64,000 bases of DNA, taken from Bog-756 sp035949055 (GTDB taxonomy: Bacteria; Actinomycetota; Acidimicrobiia; Acidimicrobiales; RAAP-2). Of this stretch, positions 33,328 through 41,244 are shown in pieces. A model generated the notes under the pieces. The model saw only the letters and a program-made list of their open reading frames with translations. It was not told the origin of the DNA and did not search any database. Position numbers and translations under genes: made by a program. The stretch is taken from contig DASZIO010000053.1 of the NCBI GenBank assembly GCA_035949055.1, forward strand, positions 124,001 to 188,000, given 5' to 3'. Within the stretch, counting starts at the first letter, position 1, and every line of letters starts with the position of its first letter.

Positions 33328-33936
33328 GTGAGCAACAGGTTGCAATTCGCGGTTACCTGGGACTATCGCTGTCCATTCGCTCGGAATGGCCATGAGCACG
33401 TCCTCGACGGGCTGGGTGGCGGCGCACCGTGGGACGTCACATTTGTCCCGTTCTTCCTCAATCAGGCCCACGTCCCCGACGGCGGAGCCCCGGCCTGGGA
33501 TGACCCGACCCAACAGCCGGATCTCTTGGCGCTGGCCGCGGGCGTGGTCGTCAGAGATCGCTTTCCCGATATCTTCCACCCCGTTCACCGCTCGCTGTTC
33601 TCCGCCCGACACGACGACGGCGGGGACCTCCGAGACCGGGCCGTGGTCGCCAAGGCACTCGAGCGCGGCGGCGCCGACGCCGGAGTCGTTCTGGCCGAGG
33701 TGGACGACGGCTGGCCGGCGAAGACGGTGCGGGACGAGCATGAGCGCGCGGTCGGAGACCTGGCGGTGTTCGGAGTCCCCACCTTCATCGTCGGGGATCG
33801 AGCAGTCTTCGTCCGCATCATGACCAGGCCCAAGGGCGACCTCCCAGTGGCAGAGGGCACCATCGACCGGGTCATCGGGCTCATCACCGACCAGCCCGAG
33901 CTCAACGAGTTCAAGTACACCCGCATCGGCTCCTGA
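33328..33936 (+). CDS. DsbA-fold thiol oxidoreductase-like protein with a single Cys, 202 aa
   Basis: The thioredoxin fold is marked by a strand (LQFAVTWDYRCPFA) with Cys15-Pro16 and a cis-Pro segment FGVPTFIV. The second Cys of the usual CxxC is replaced (C-P-F-A), so it may act as a glutathione- or mycothiol-type transferase or isomerase such as FrnE or HCCA isomerase rather than as a disulfide oxidase. GGAGGGG upstream of GTG 33328 supports the start. It is convergent with the LLM gene, with an inverted repeat between. Confidence 0.75.
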   Translation: MSNRLQFAVTWDYRCPFARNGHEHVLDGLGGGAPWDVTFVPFFLNQAHVPDGGAPAWDDPTQQPDLLALAAGVVVRDRFPDIFHPVHRSLFSARHDDGGDLRDRAVVAKALERGGADAGVVLAEVDDGWPAKTVRDEHERAVGDLAVFGVPTFIVGDRAVFVRIMTRPKGDLPVAEGTIDRVIGLITDQPELNEFKYTRIGS

Positions 33937-34035
33937 CCCCGGTCCCGATCTGGCCACCGTGGTCGGAGGTATCCGGCACCCGGCCGGATGACTTCTCCAC
34001 CTGGGACGATGGTTGCTCAGGCGGGACACGCCGAT

Positions 34036-34076
34036 GTCTAGACCGTAAAGTATGACCCTCTACTTCACGGTTAGAC
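34036..34076. terminator. Imperfect inverted repeat between convergent genes
   Basis: GTCTA-G-ACCGTAAAGTA is matched on the other side by TACTTCACGGTTAGAC, an about 16-base imperfect stem (one mismatch and one bulge) around the loop TGACCCTC. It overlaps the TAA of the LLM gene and lies 100 bases after the DsbA-fold gene. A bidirectional terminator is the likely reading, though no U-tract is present. Confidence 0.5.
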
Positions 34077-34970
34077 CAGGGAGGCGAGCAGCGCCACTGA
34101 AGCTTTGATCTCATCGGGTGTGCCGAAGGGTGCCCCGCAGAAGTCCGTGGCGCCGACGTCGGCCAGACGGCGGACTTGAGCCTTCACTTCCGCCTCGGTC
34201 CCGATGATGCCGACATCGGCCGGACCCTCGGCGCCCTCTCGATCGAGCATGGCCCGATACGACGGCAACTGCCCGTAGATCACGAAGGTCTCCGAGGCCT
34301 TGGCCCGGGCGGTGGCGGCGTCGTGCGTCACACATACGGGCAGGCCGACCGCGACCCGCGGCTCGGGCCGGCCCGCATCGCTCGCGGCGGTCCGGATGGT
34401 GGGCACGATGTGGGACTCGATGGTGGCCGGCCCGGTCATCCAGGTCACCGTCCCTGCGGCCATCCGTCCGGCGATCCCGAGCATGGTGCTGCCCAAGGCT
34501 GCCACCAGTACCGGCGGGGCGGGAGCACGGATCTGTAGCGGACCGAAGGTCGAGGCCTTCAGCGTCTCCCCGGTGAAACTGGCCTGCTCGCCTTCGAGCA
34601 GGGGCATCAGGATCGACAGGTACTCACGCATGTGACGGGCCGGGCGATCGAACGACATCCCGAACACGTTCTCGATCACCACCTGGTGCGAGAGCCCGAT
34701 GCCGAGGGTCAAGCGCCCGCTGGTGGCGGCCTGGACCGTCAGGGCCTGCGCGGCCAGCATCACCGGATGGCGGGGAAATGAGGGCACGACCGCCGTCCCG
34801 AATTCGATGTCACTGACTTCCCGGCCGATTGCCGCCAGAGCGGTCAGCGCGTCATAAGCGAAGATCTGAGAGGCCCACGCACTCTCGATCCCGGCGTCGC
34901 GGAGTGATGCGACCTGATCGACCATCCGATCGAAAGACTGCTCGGTGTCGAACAACACGCCGATCTTCAC
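34071..34970 (-). CDS. LLM-class F420/FMN-dependent oxidoreductase, 299 aa
   Basis: A luciferase-like TIM barrel: MKIGVLFDTEQSFDRMVDQVASLRDAGIESAWASQIFAYDALTALAAIG, then FGTAVVPSFPRHPVMLAAQALTVQAATSGRLTLGIGLSHQVVIENVFGM. This pattern is common in the many F420-dependent members of actinobacteria. Substrate unknown. The GTG at 34970 follows GGGGACA by six bases. It lies convergent to the DsbA gene and is not in an operon with the second LLM gene at 35629. Confidence 0.85.
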   Translation of the reverse strand: MKIGVLFDTEQSFDRMVDQVASLRDAGIESAWASQIFAYDALTALAAIGREVSDIEFGTAVVPSFPRHPVMLAAQALTVQAATSGRLTLGIGLSHQVVIENVFGMSFDRPARHMREYLSILMPLLEGEQASFTGETLKASTFGPLQIRAPAPPVLVAALGSTMLGIAGRMAAGTVTWMTGPATIESHIVPTIRTAASDAGRPEPRVAVGLPVCVTHDAATARAKASETFVIYGQLPSYRAMLDREGAEGPADVGIIGTEAEVKAQVRRLADVGATDFCGAPFGTPDEIKASVALLASLV

Positions 34971-35149
34971 GATCTGTCCCCTTCTGCCGGGCCGGTGAAC
35001 GCACGCCCAGGGTCGGGCGCCGAAGCCGGCTCAACCGTACCGGCCGCCAGCGTGGTCGGGGCGGGTCGCGCTCCGCACCAAGCTTGGCCGATCCCGCAGC
35101 GGGCCCGGCTGGAGGTGCCCAGGTCTTCGGGTTCAGGCAGAATGCGGGC

Positions 35150-35644
35150 ATGTCAGTCGCCATCATCATGGGAAGCTCATCCGACGCCTCGATCATGGAC
35201 GATGCCGTCCAGACCCTCCGTTCCTTCGGCGTCGGAGTCACCGTGCGGGTCCTCTCCGCGCACCGGACGCCCGATGACACGATCGCCTTCGCCCGGGGGG
35301 CAGCGGATGAGGGCATTCAGGTGATCATTGCCGCCGCCGGAGGCGCTGCTCACCTGGCAGGCGTCGTAGCCGCCGCCACACCGTTGCCGGTCGTGGGTGT
35401 GCCCATCGCCCTGGCCAACCTGGGTGGACTCGACTCCCTCCTCGCCATGGTCCAGATGCCCAAGGGCATCCCCGTCGCCACCGTGGCCGTCAACGGTGCC
35501 CGCAACGCCGCCCTGCTGGCAGTGAGGATGATGGCCCTCTCCGATGCCCGCCTGGCTGCGGAGCTGACCCGCTTCGGCCGGGATCTCGCCGACCAGGTGA
35601 GGGACCAGGACGCCGAGCTCGTGGCCCGCTACCGGGTCGACTGA
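35150..35644 (+). CDS. purE: N5-carboxyaminoimidazole ribonucleotide mutase, 164 aa
   Basis: PurE motifs are present: IIMGSSSDASIMDDA (residues 5-19), LSAHRTPD and a GGAAHLAGVVAA nucleotide-binding loop. The enzyme isomerises N5-CAIR to CAIR in purine synthesis. The Ala-His in the middle loop is the normal substrate contact. It stands alone; no purK was seen. CAGAAT six bases before the ATG is a possible but weak leaderless -10. Its last 16 bases overlap the 3' end of a convergent LLM gene. Confidence 0.92.
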   Translation: MSVAIIMGSSSDASIMDDAVQTLRSFGVGVTVRVLSAHRTPDDTIAFARGAADEGIQVIIAAAGGAAHLAGVVAAATPLPVVGVPIALANLGGLDSLLAMVQMPKGIPVATVAVNGARNAALLAVRMMALSDARLAAELTRFGRDLADQVRDQDAELVARYRVD

Positions 35645-36660
35645 CCGGCCGTCGGTGATGCCGGGGTGCGATCTGCGTCCCACGGAGGAGCCAGCCCGGC
35701 CACGGCATCCTCGAGCGGCACACCGAGCGGGATGACCGCCATCACCGGTATGTCGATCCCGTTGGCCATGTAGCGGCCGACGTGGGCTCGGCACTCGTCG
35801 TAGGAACCGTGCACGACGAGGGCGTCCACCACCTCGTCCGGGATGGCCGCCACCGCTCCCTTCCGGTCGCCGGCCGCCCATGCGGACCACATCGGCTCGA
35901 GATCCGGTCCCCGCCCGAGCCACCGGTGGAACGCGGCGTACACACCCACGTTGAGGTAGGCAGCAATCATGCGCCGGCCGATGGCCCGAACGGCCTCGAT
36001 GTCTTCCGATGGGCACACGAAGATACGGGCCGCCGCCGGGATGTCAGCGCCCAGCTCCGGCCGCACCGTGGCCACGTCCTCGGCCGACAGCCAGTTGAGG
36101 ATCACCCCGTCGGCCTCGCGGCCGGCGAGCCGCAGCATGCCCGGCCGCAAGGCGGCCAGGAAGATCGGTGGTGGGTGCTCGACCGGTCGGGCCAGCCGGA
36201 ACCCCCGGACATTGAACGTCTCGTAGGCGCAGTCGACCTTCTCTCCGGCCAGTGCCGATTTGAGGAAGCGAATGGTGTCCCGGGCTCGCCGGTACGGTTC
36301 GTCGAACTCGATACCGTTCCAGCGGCTCACGATGACATCGGAGGAAGTCCCCAATCCCACCGTGAAGTGCCCCGGCGCGGCCTCAGCCAGGGCAGCGACG
36401 CTCTGGGCCAGCAGGGCGGGCCCGCGGGTGTAGACGGGAATGATCGCCACCCCCAGCTGCAGGCCAGGGGTCCAGGCAGCCGCCAGGGCGAGCGGCGTGA
36501 ACCCGTCGGAGCCGTCGGTCTCGGCCGACCAGGCGTCCGTATAGCCGAGACGGAGCAATTCCTCGTACCACCTGCGGTGATCGGCCAGTGCCACCCCGTC
36601 GAAGGGGACGGTGATCCCGAATCGGGCCCGTGACGGCACCCCTGGTGTTCGATCAGGCAT
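35629..36660 (-). CDS. LLM-class flavin-dependent oxidoreductase, 343 aa
   Basis: RFGITVPFDGVALADHRRWYEELLRLGYTDAWSAETDGSDGFTPLALAAAWTPGLQLGVAIIPVYTRGPALLAQ opens a luciferase-like barrel with typical GHFTVGLGTSSDVIVSRWNGIEFDEPYRR. It is a separate paralogue of the gene at 34071. The ATG at 36660 has GGAGG one base away, an odd spacing, so initiation may be leaderless. It overlaps purE by 16 bases at its 3' end. The first 100 or so residues of a longer open frame upstream are rejected, because they lie in the shadow of the next gene. Confidence 0.83.
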   Translation of the reverse strand: MPDRTPGVPSRARFGITVPFDGVALADHRRWYEELLRLGYTDAWSAETDGSDGFTPLALAAAWTPGLQLGVAIIPVYTRGPALLAQSVAALAEAAPGHFTVGLGTSSDVIVSRWNGIEFDEPYRRARDTIRFLKSALAGEKVDCAYETFNVRGFRLARPVEHPPPIFLAALRPGMLRLAGREADGVILNWLSAEDVATVRPELGADIPAAARIFVCPSEDIEAVRAIGRRMIAAYLNVGVYAAFHRWLGRGPDLEPMWSAWAAGDRKGAVAAIPDEVVDALVVHGSYDECRAHVGRYMANGIDIPVMAVIPLGVPLEDAVAGLAPPWDADRTPASPTAGQSTR

Positions 36661-36695
36661 GCCTCCGTAATACACCCTCCCGGCATCATGTACCC

Positions 36696-36947
36696 ATGGC
36701 ACCGGCCCCCAGGTATCGACGTCGAGCCTCCCAACCCGAGCTGCCGCTGCCAGTTGACGATGCTGATCCCGTCCGCGACTCGAACGTGGTGGCACCGCCG
36801 ACGGACTGGCGGCTCGACGAGCACACCCGCCGGGTCGGGCAGCAGGGCATCGCCGCGGCCCGGGCACAGCTGGCGGCGAGCGCCAGGGTGCGCCACGGTG
36901 ACCTGCCCACGGGGGGCGCCCACCAGCGGAGCGAGCGCGCCGCCTGA
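36696..36947 (+). CDS. Small hypothetical protein, 83 aa
   Basis: Not recognised. After a Pro-rich start (PELPLPVDDADP), a segment PTDWRLDEHTRRVGQQGIAAARAQLAASAR forms a likely single amphipathic helix with many Arg and Ala residues. The rest is polar. It begins 35 bases from the divergent LLM gene and ends 26 bases before the ChbG-like gene, all in one direction with the latter. No signal peptide or metal motif is visible. Confidence 0.5.
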   Translation: MAPAPRYRRRASQPELPLPVDDADPVRDSNVVAPPTDWRLDEHTRRVGQQGIAAARAQLAASARVRHGDLPTGGAHQRSERAA

Positions 36948-36960
36948 TCTCGGCGGACGC

Positions 36961-36966
36961 TACGGT
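36961..36966 (+). promoter_or_regulatory. Putative leaderless -10 box (TACGGT) of the ChbG-like gene
   Basis: TACGGT is followed by seven bases and the GTG at 36974; no ribosome site lies between them. Confidence 0.5.
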
Positions 36967-36973
36967 CGGGTGC

Positions 36974-37822
36974 GTGCCGACTGTTGCCGAGCGCCTGGGA
37001 TACGGACCCGACGCCAAGCTGCTCATCGTCAATTGTGCCGACCTGGGCTTCTGCCACGCCGCCACGGTTGGTGTCTACGAGGCCCTTCGTGAAGGCATCG
37101 GCACTAGTGCATCGCTGATCGTGCCGGCACCGTGGGCGCGCGAGTCGGCCTCCCGGTTCCGCGGAGACGACGTCGGGGTCCGGCTCACCCTGAACGCCGA
37201 GCACGACCTCTACCGCTGGGGGCCGATCACCCAAGCCCCGTCGTTACTCGACGGAGACGGTGGATTTCCCCGCACGCTGTCGGACGTCTGGGACCACGCG
37301 GACATCGACGAAGTCCGGCGTGAGTGCCGCGCCCAGATCGAGCGGGCCGTGCTGTGGGGCTTTGACATCAGTCACCTCGATGCCCATCTGGACGCGCTCC
37401 TCCTCCGCCCCGAATTCTTCGACGTCTACCTCGAGCTGGCCGTCGACTTCGCGCTGCCCCTCCGTCTCCTCGGCGTGGAGGCCGAGCCCAACGTGGGGTT
37501 TCCGGTTCGTCGCCTGGCCGCCGAGGAGGGAGTCCTGTTCGCCGACCGGTTCGCGACGCTGCCCACCCTCGGGATCCGCGAGGCCTTCCTCCAGCTGCTG
37601 GCCGGTCTCGAGCCGGGGATCACCGAGGTGACCCTCCGGCCGGCCATCGACACGCCCGAGCTCCGGGCCATCGACACGGGGTGGCGGCAGCGGGTGGCCG
37701 ACCACGTCCTGCTGGTGGCCGATCGCGGGCTGGACCATGCCATCGCCGAAGCCGGCGTCACGGCCATCGGTTACCGCCCGCTGCGCGAGGCCATGCGGCG
37801 CGAGGCCGTCCGGCAGGTCTGA
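36974..37822 (+). CDS. ChbG/HpnK (YdjC) family deacetylase-like protein with altered metal site, 282 aa
   Basis: LLIVNCADLGFCHAATVGVYEALREGIGTSASLIVPAPWA is the YdjC/ChbG opening, where NADD usually supplies an Asp ligand; here it is NCAD-LG. The next family His (GxH) is replaced by Arg in GVRLTLN. The third region ISHLDAHLDA keeps the THxDxH-like pattern. So only part of the metal site is intact. Relatives deacetylate chitooligosaccharides or hopanoid-linked sugars. The leaderless GTG at 36974 is supported by TACGGT upstream. Length is normal. Confidence 0.7.
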   Translation: MPTVAERLGYGPDAKLLIVNCADLGFCHAATVGVYEALREGIGTSASLIVPAPWARESASRFRGDDVGVRLTLNAEHDLYRWGPITQAPSLLDGDGGFPRTLSDVWDHADIDEVRRECRAQIERAVLWGFDISHLDAHLDALLLRPEFFDVYLELAVDFALPLRLLGVEAEPNVGFPVRRLAAEEGVLFADRFATLPTLGIREAFLQLLAGLEPGITEVTLRPAIDTPELRAIDTGWRQRVADHVLLVADRGLDHAIAEAGVTAIGYRPLREAMRREAVRQV

Positions 37823-38024
37823 AACAGGGCGGTAGGTCTGACCGAGGAACCCGGGCCAGCGAACCCTTGCCGGGGTTCTGGGCGAGCAAGACAGGTGCGT
37901 TGCGCGGGCTTGGCCGCCAACCCGCGGCGCATGGGCCTTCGGTTGAGGCCACCGGTCGGTGTCGTCGCGGGCCCGGCAATGAGCGGGAACGGGTGGAAAC
38001 ACCTGCCGTGCGTCGCGACCCCAG

Positions 38025-38030
38025 TAGCCT
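38025..38030 (+). promoter_or_regulatory. Putative leaderless -10 box (TAGCCT) before the 244-aa gene
   Basis: TAGCCT is followed by nine bases and then the ATG at 38040, without a ribosome site. Confidence 0.4.
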
Positions 38031-38039
38031 GAGCCCCGG

Positions 38040-38774
38040 ATGGGAGACGCCGTGGCCAACGGACGCCAGTCGAGATCGAGGAGCGTGGGCGATCTGATCT
38101 CGGCGCTTGGGGCCCCCGCACCATCCGGTCCCGAACTGCGCCTCGACGACCTCATCCTTTTCGACTCGGCCGGCAACGACCCGGTTGCGATTCGGGGCAT
38201 CGTCTTCACCGACGAGGGCATCGGCGTGGAGAGGACGCCGGGAAGTGGGGCCCGGATCCTGCCTTGGTCGGCGGTGTCGGCGCACGTCGTCGAGCGCTGG
38301 CCGGGCGGAGCCGTCCCAGCATGGTGGGTGGCGCCGCAGCCCCGCCCGGACGGCACGCCTCCCCGAGCAGACCTGCCCGGGTCCACGAGCCGCCCACTCC
38401 CCTGGGCCGATCCGGGCGCGGTCATTGCCATCCAGACGCCCTTTGGGACTTACCGCTTCCTCCGCCCCGGCGGCGACGCCACCGACCTGTCCAACCGGAT
38501 CACCGACTTCGCCGTCCGGCACCAAGGGCTGTCCGGTGTGCCGTCAGTGACGCTGGTGGCGAGGCCGCGCCGCGGGAACGACCGACGGCAGGGCAGCCGA
38601 TCACGTCCCACCGCGTCGCGTTGGATGAAGGCCCGGCCCTACCTGGCGGTGGCACTCGTCGTGTTCATCGTGATCGCGGTCGCCCTCATCCTGTTGCAGA
38701 GCGCCGGCGCCATCCACCTTCCCTACCTCGGCGGAACCGGACCGGGTGGGATCACACCGGTCACCATCCGCTGA
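38040..38774 (+). CDS. Single-pass membrane protein of unknown function, 244 aa
   Basis: Not recognised. The soluble N-terminal part has a beta-rich region (ELRLDDLILFDSAGNDPVAIRGIVFTDEGIGVERTPGSGARILPWSAVSAHVVERW; AVIAIQTPFGTYRFLRPGGDATDLSNRITDFAV), compatible with a PH-like or similar domain. A basic linker follows, then one helix (AVALVVFIVIAVALILL) near the C-terminus. Its topology is probably a cytoplasmic domain with a C-terminal anchor. The gene overlaps the 3' end of the convergent SCP2-like gene by 14 bases. Confidence 0.6.
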   Translation: MGDAVANGRQSRSRSVGDLISALGAPAPSGPELRLDDLILFDSAGNDPVAIRGIVFTDEGIGVERTPGSGARILPWSAVSAHVVERWPGGAVPAWWVAPQPRPDGTPPRADLPGSTSRPLPWADPGAVIAIQTPFGTYRFLRPGGDATDLSNRITDFAVRHQGLSGVPSVTLVARPRRGNDRRQGSRSRPTASRWMKARPYLAVALVVFIVIAVALILLQSAGAIHLPYLGGTGPGGITPVTIR

Positions 38775-39147
38775 GCCCGGCCATCCGCCCCATCAGCTCC
38801 CGGCACCCGGGGGAACGAGCCCGAGACAACAGGTCGATCATCACACCCATCGAACCGGTCACTTTCATCCGCCCCTGCATGAAGGCCACGTTCGGATCGA
38901 GATCTCCCCGCTGCACCGCGACGGCGTCATCCCAGCTCACGGTCAGAACCGCGTCGGCGTCCCCGAGCCGGCCCACTGAGCCCGATTCGAGCCGGCCGTC
39001 CTCGAAGACCCAGTAGCACGAGACATCGCCCTCGGGGCCACCGGTGATCTCGCACTGCACCCGCCCCGACAACCCGCCCGGACCGGACGTGTCGGGCCAT
39101 AGTTCGCGGGCCCGGTCGAACCACTCCTCCGACAGCCATCTCGTCAC
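38761..39147 (-). CDS. SCP2 sterol-binding-like protein, 128 aa
   Basis: Size and pattern match SCP2: WLSEEWFDRARELW at the start, an antiparallel strand region (GRVQCEITGGPEGDVSCYWVFEDGRLESGSVGRLGDADAVLTVSWDDAVAVQRGDLDPNVAFMQGRMKVTG) and a final helix. Such domains bind lipids or acyl-CoA. GTG 39147 is chosen because the longer open frame is a shadow of Mca. It begins four bases after the Mca stop, so it is probably co-transcribed with mca. Confidence 0.75.
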   Translation of the reverse strand: MTRWLSEEWFDRARELWPDTSGPGGLSGRVQCEITGGPEGDVSCYWVFEDGRLESGSVGRLGDADAVLTVSWDDAVAVQRGDLDPNVAFMQGRMKVTGSMGVMIDLLSRARSPGCRELMGRMAGLSGW

Positions 39148-39151
39148 CGGC

Positions 39152-40078
39152 TCACCCAGCCACCGTGGCCCCGTCCCGTAGGCCGGCGAACAGGTCGGTC
39201 TCGATGTCCTCCCCCGACGCCAGACCTTCGGGGACGGAGGAGGCGAACTCGATCCCACCGGGCCCCGCCACCGCGGCCAGTCGGTAGTCGTCGACCGGAT
39301 GGATGGAGCGCATCACCTCAGGAGGCAGGCCGAACCAGAAGCGCGAGTTGGGGTCGACTTGCGTGGCGTGGGCCAGCAAGGCCTCTCGCCGCACGTCGGC
39401 GAAGTCCGAGATGTCGATGGACGTGGTGATGGGGTCGGGCGGGACGTCTTCCCACCGCTTGCGCCACTCCTCGTCGAACGGCGACTCCAACCCCAACTCT
39501 TCGAACTTCTGGTGGATCTCCCGGAACCTGGCGGCCGAGAACACCGTGTAATAGAGCTTGGCGGGCTGCCAGGGCCGGCCGGCGTCGGGGTAGCGGTCCG
39601 GGTCGCCAGTGGCTCTGAATGCGGCCACACCCACCTCGTGGACCCGGAGGTGGTCAGGATGGGGGTACCCGGACTGCTCGTCGCCGTAGATCACCATGAC
39701 CTGGGGTCGCGTGCGACGAACGACGGCCACCAGCCGGCCGACCGCCTCGTCGAGGGGGGCCTGGGCGAAGGAGCCCGGAAGGGCATTGGACTCTGAACCG
39801 GGCATGCCCGAATCGCGATAGCCCAGCATGACGACTTCGTCGTAGCCGATGATCTCCGTGGCTTTGGCCAGCTCCTCCAGGCGCAGCTCGGGTAGGCGAG
39901 CACGCACCTCGGGGGTGTCGAGGGCGGGATTGAGGATGTCCCCCTCCTCCCCACCGGTGCAGCAGACCAGGACGGTGTGGATGCCCTCGGCGTGGCACCG
40001 GGCCACGGTTCCGGCTCCCTTCGACGACTCGTCGTCGGGGTGGGCATGAACGGTCAGCAGGCAGAGAGGCTCCGGCAC
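39152..40078 (-). CDS. mca: Mycothiol S-conjugate amidase, 308 aa
   Basis: HAHPDDESSKGAGT near residues 11-24 is the Mca signature and supplies zinc ligands His13, Asp15/16, with HPDH later. The enzyme splits mycothiol conjugates to mercapturic acids for export. I choose GTG 40078 rather than the longer frame because it gives the standard Mca N-terminus and lies seven bases after TAGCGT, a leaderless -10 box. The SCP2-like gene follows by four bases. Presence of Mca shows that the host makes mycothiol. Confidence 0.88.
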   Translation of the reverse strand: MPEPLCLLTVHAHPDDESSKGAGTVARCHAEGIHTVLVCCTGGEEGDILNPALDTPEVRARLPELRLEELAKATEIIGYDEVVMLGYRDSGMPGSESNALPGSFAQAPLDEAVGRLVAVVRRTRPQVMVIYGDEQSGYPHPDHLRVHEVGVAAFRATGDPDRYPDAGRPWQPAKLYYTVFSAARFREIHQKFEELGLESPFDEEWRKRWEDVPPDPITTSIDISDFADVRREALLAHATQVDPNSRFWFGLPPEVMRSIHPVDDYRLAAVAGPGGIEFASSVPEGLASGEDIETDLFAGLRDGATVAG

Positions 40079-40085
40079 GCCGATC

Positions 40086-40091
40086 ACGCTA
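40086..40091 (-). promoter_or_regulatory. Putative leaderless -10 box (TAGCGT) of mca
   Basis: TAGCGT on the minus strand is followed by seven bases and the GTG at 40078. It is divergent from pspA, whose likely -10 box TAAGCT is at 40108-40113. Confidence 0.5.
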
Positions 40092-40143
40092 CCGGGCAGG
40101 AAAGCCCTAAGCTTCACGGCGAAAGCGAGGAAGGGCTACCAGC

Positions 40144-40947
40144 ATGAGCGTGATGAAGCGTCTGTCGGGGATCGTCCAGGCCAAGACCAACAAGCTGCTC
40201 GACAAGGCCGAAGACCCGAGAGAGTCGCTCGACCTCTCCTACCAGAAGCAACTCGAGAGTCTGCAGAAGGTCCGCCGCAGCGTGGCCGACGTGACCACCG
40301 CCAAGAAGCGGATCGAACTCCAGGCCACTGGCCTCCAGACCCAGGCCGACAAGCTCCAGCAGCAAGCCAAGGCCGCCCTGACCCAGGGCAACGAGGACCT
40401 GGCCCGGGAGGCCCTCGGACGCCGCACCGCCCTGGCCGAGCAGCTCACGGACCTGCAGACCCAGCACCAACAGGTGTCCGCCCAGGAGCAGAAGCTGATC
40501 GCCACGGCCCAGAAGCTCCAGTCCCAGGTCGACTCCTTCCGGACCAAGAAGGAGACCATGAAGGCCTCCTACACCGCCGCCGAGGCCCAGACGAAGATCG
40601 GTGAGGCGGTGTCGGGAATCTCGGAGTCCATGAGCGACGCCGGCATGTCGATGCAGCGGGCCCAGGACAAGATCGACGGCATGCAGGCCCGGGCCGGGGC
40701 CATGGACGAGTTGCTCGCCTCGGGGGCGTTGACCGATCTCACCAACCCGGTCGATGACATCCAGGCCCAGCTCAATCAGGCGTCGACGACCTCGGAGGTT
40801 GACGCCCAGCTGGCAGCCCTCAAGGCCGAGGTCGGCGCAGGTGCCCCGCCCGCACCCGAGCTCGGTGCGGCAGAGTCCGCCGACGCGGCCGAGCCCGCCC
40901 ACGCCGAGCCTGCGCCGAGCGCAGAGCACGGAGAATTGTCATCGTGA
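40144..40947 (+). CDS. pspA: PspA/IM30 family membrane-stress protein, 267 aa
   Basis: An almost continuous coiled coil from about residue 20 to 220 (KQLESLQKVRRSVADVTTAKKRIELQATGLQTQADKLQQQAKAAL...) after the typical amphipathic N-terminus with KTNKLLDKAEDP is the PspA/IM30 fold. A Pro/Ala/Glu-rich C-tail follows. The protein coats and repairs the inner membrane. AGGAAGGG upstream of ATG 40144 supports the start, and TAAGCT at 40108 is a plausible -10. It overlaps pspAA by GTGA. Confidence 0.92.
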   Translation: MSVMKRLSGIVQAKTNKLLDKAEDPRESLDLSYQKQLESLQKVRRSVADVTTAKKRIELQATGLQTQADKLQQQAKAALTQGNEDLAREALGRRTALAEQLTDLQTQHQQVSAQEQKLIATAQKLQSQVDSFRTKKETMKASYTAAEAQTKIGEAVSGISESMSDAGMSMQRAQDKIDGMQARAGAMDELLASGALTDLTNPVDDIQAQLNQASTTSEVDAQLAALKAEVGAGAPPAPELGAAESADAAEPAHAEPAPSAEHGELSS

Positions 40948-41240
40948 TCGTCCGCATCCTCGGCGAAGGCCAGTACTCGGTTCCCGAGGGCGAGCGGGGG
41001 GCGCTCGAAAAGCTGGACGCGTCTCTGGCCGAGGCGGTGGAAAGCAACGACGAGGAGTCCTTCGGCCGGAGCCTTTCGGCACTCACCGCCGCCGTCCGAA
41101 GGGTCGGAGAGCCCGTGGCTGATGACGCGTTCGCCCCCTCCGACCTGGTGGTGCCGTTCCCGGACGCCACCTTGGAGGAGACCAAGGACCTCCTAGCCGA
41201 GGCGGAAGACAGCGCCGGAACAGACGACCATCGGGACTGA
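40944..41240 (+). CDS. pspAA: PspA-associated protein PspAA, 98 aa
   Basis: MIVRILGEGQYSVPEGERGALEKLDASLAEAVESNDEESFGRSLSALTAAVRR is the PspAA domain, an N-terminal strand-loop with a Tyr/Val pattern and then helices. It is coupled to pspA by a four-base overlap (40944-40947) and followed four bases later by htpX. In actinobacteria this set acts with PspA, possibly as a modulator. Its mechanism is not established. Confidence 0.88.
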   Translation: MIVRILGEGQYSVPEGERGALEKLDASLAEAVESNDEESFGRSLSALTAAVRRVGEPVADDAFAPSDLVVPFPDATLEETKDLLAEAEDSAGTDDHRD

Positions 41241-41244
41241 TGTC

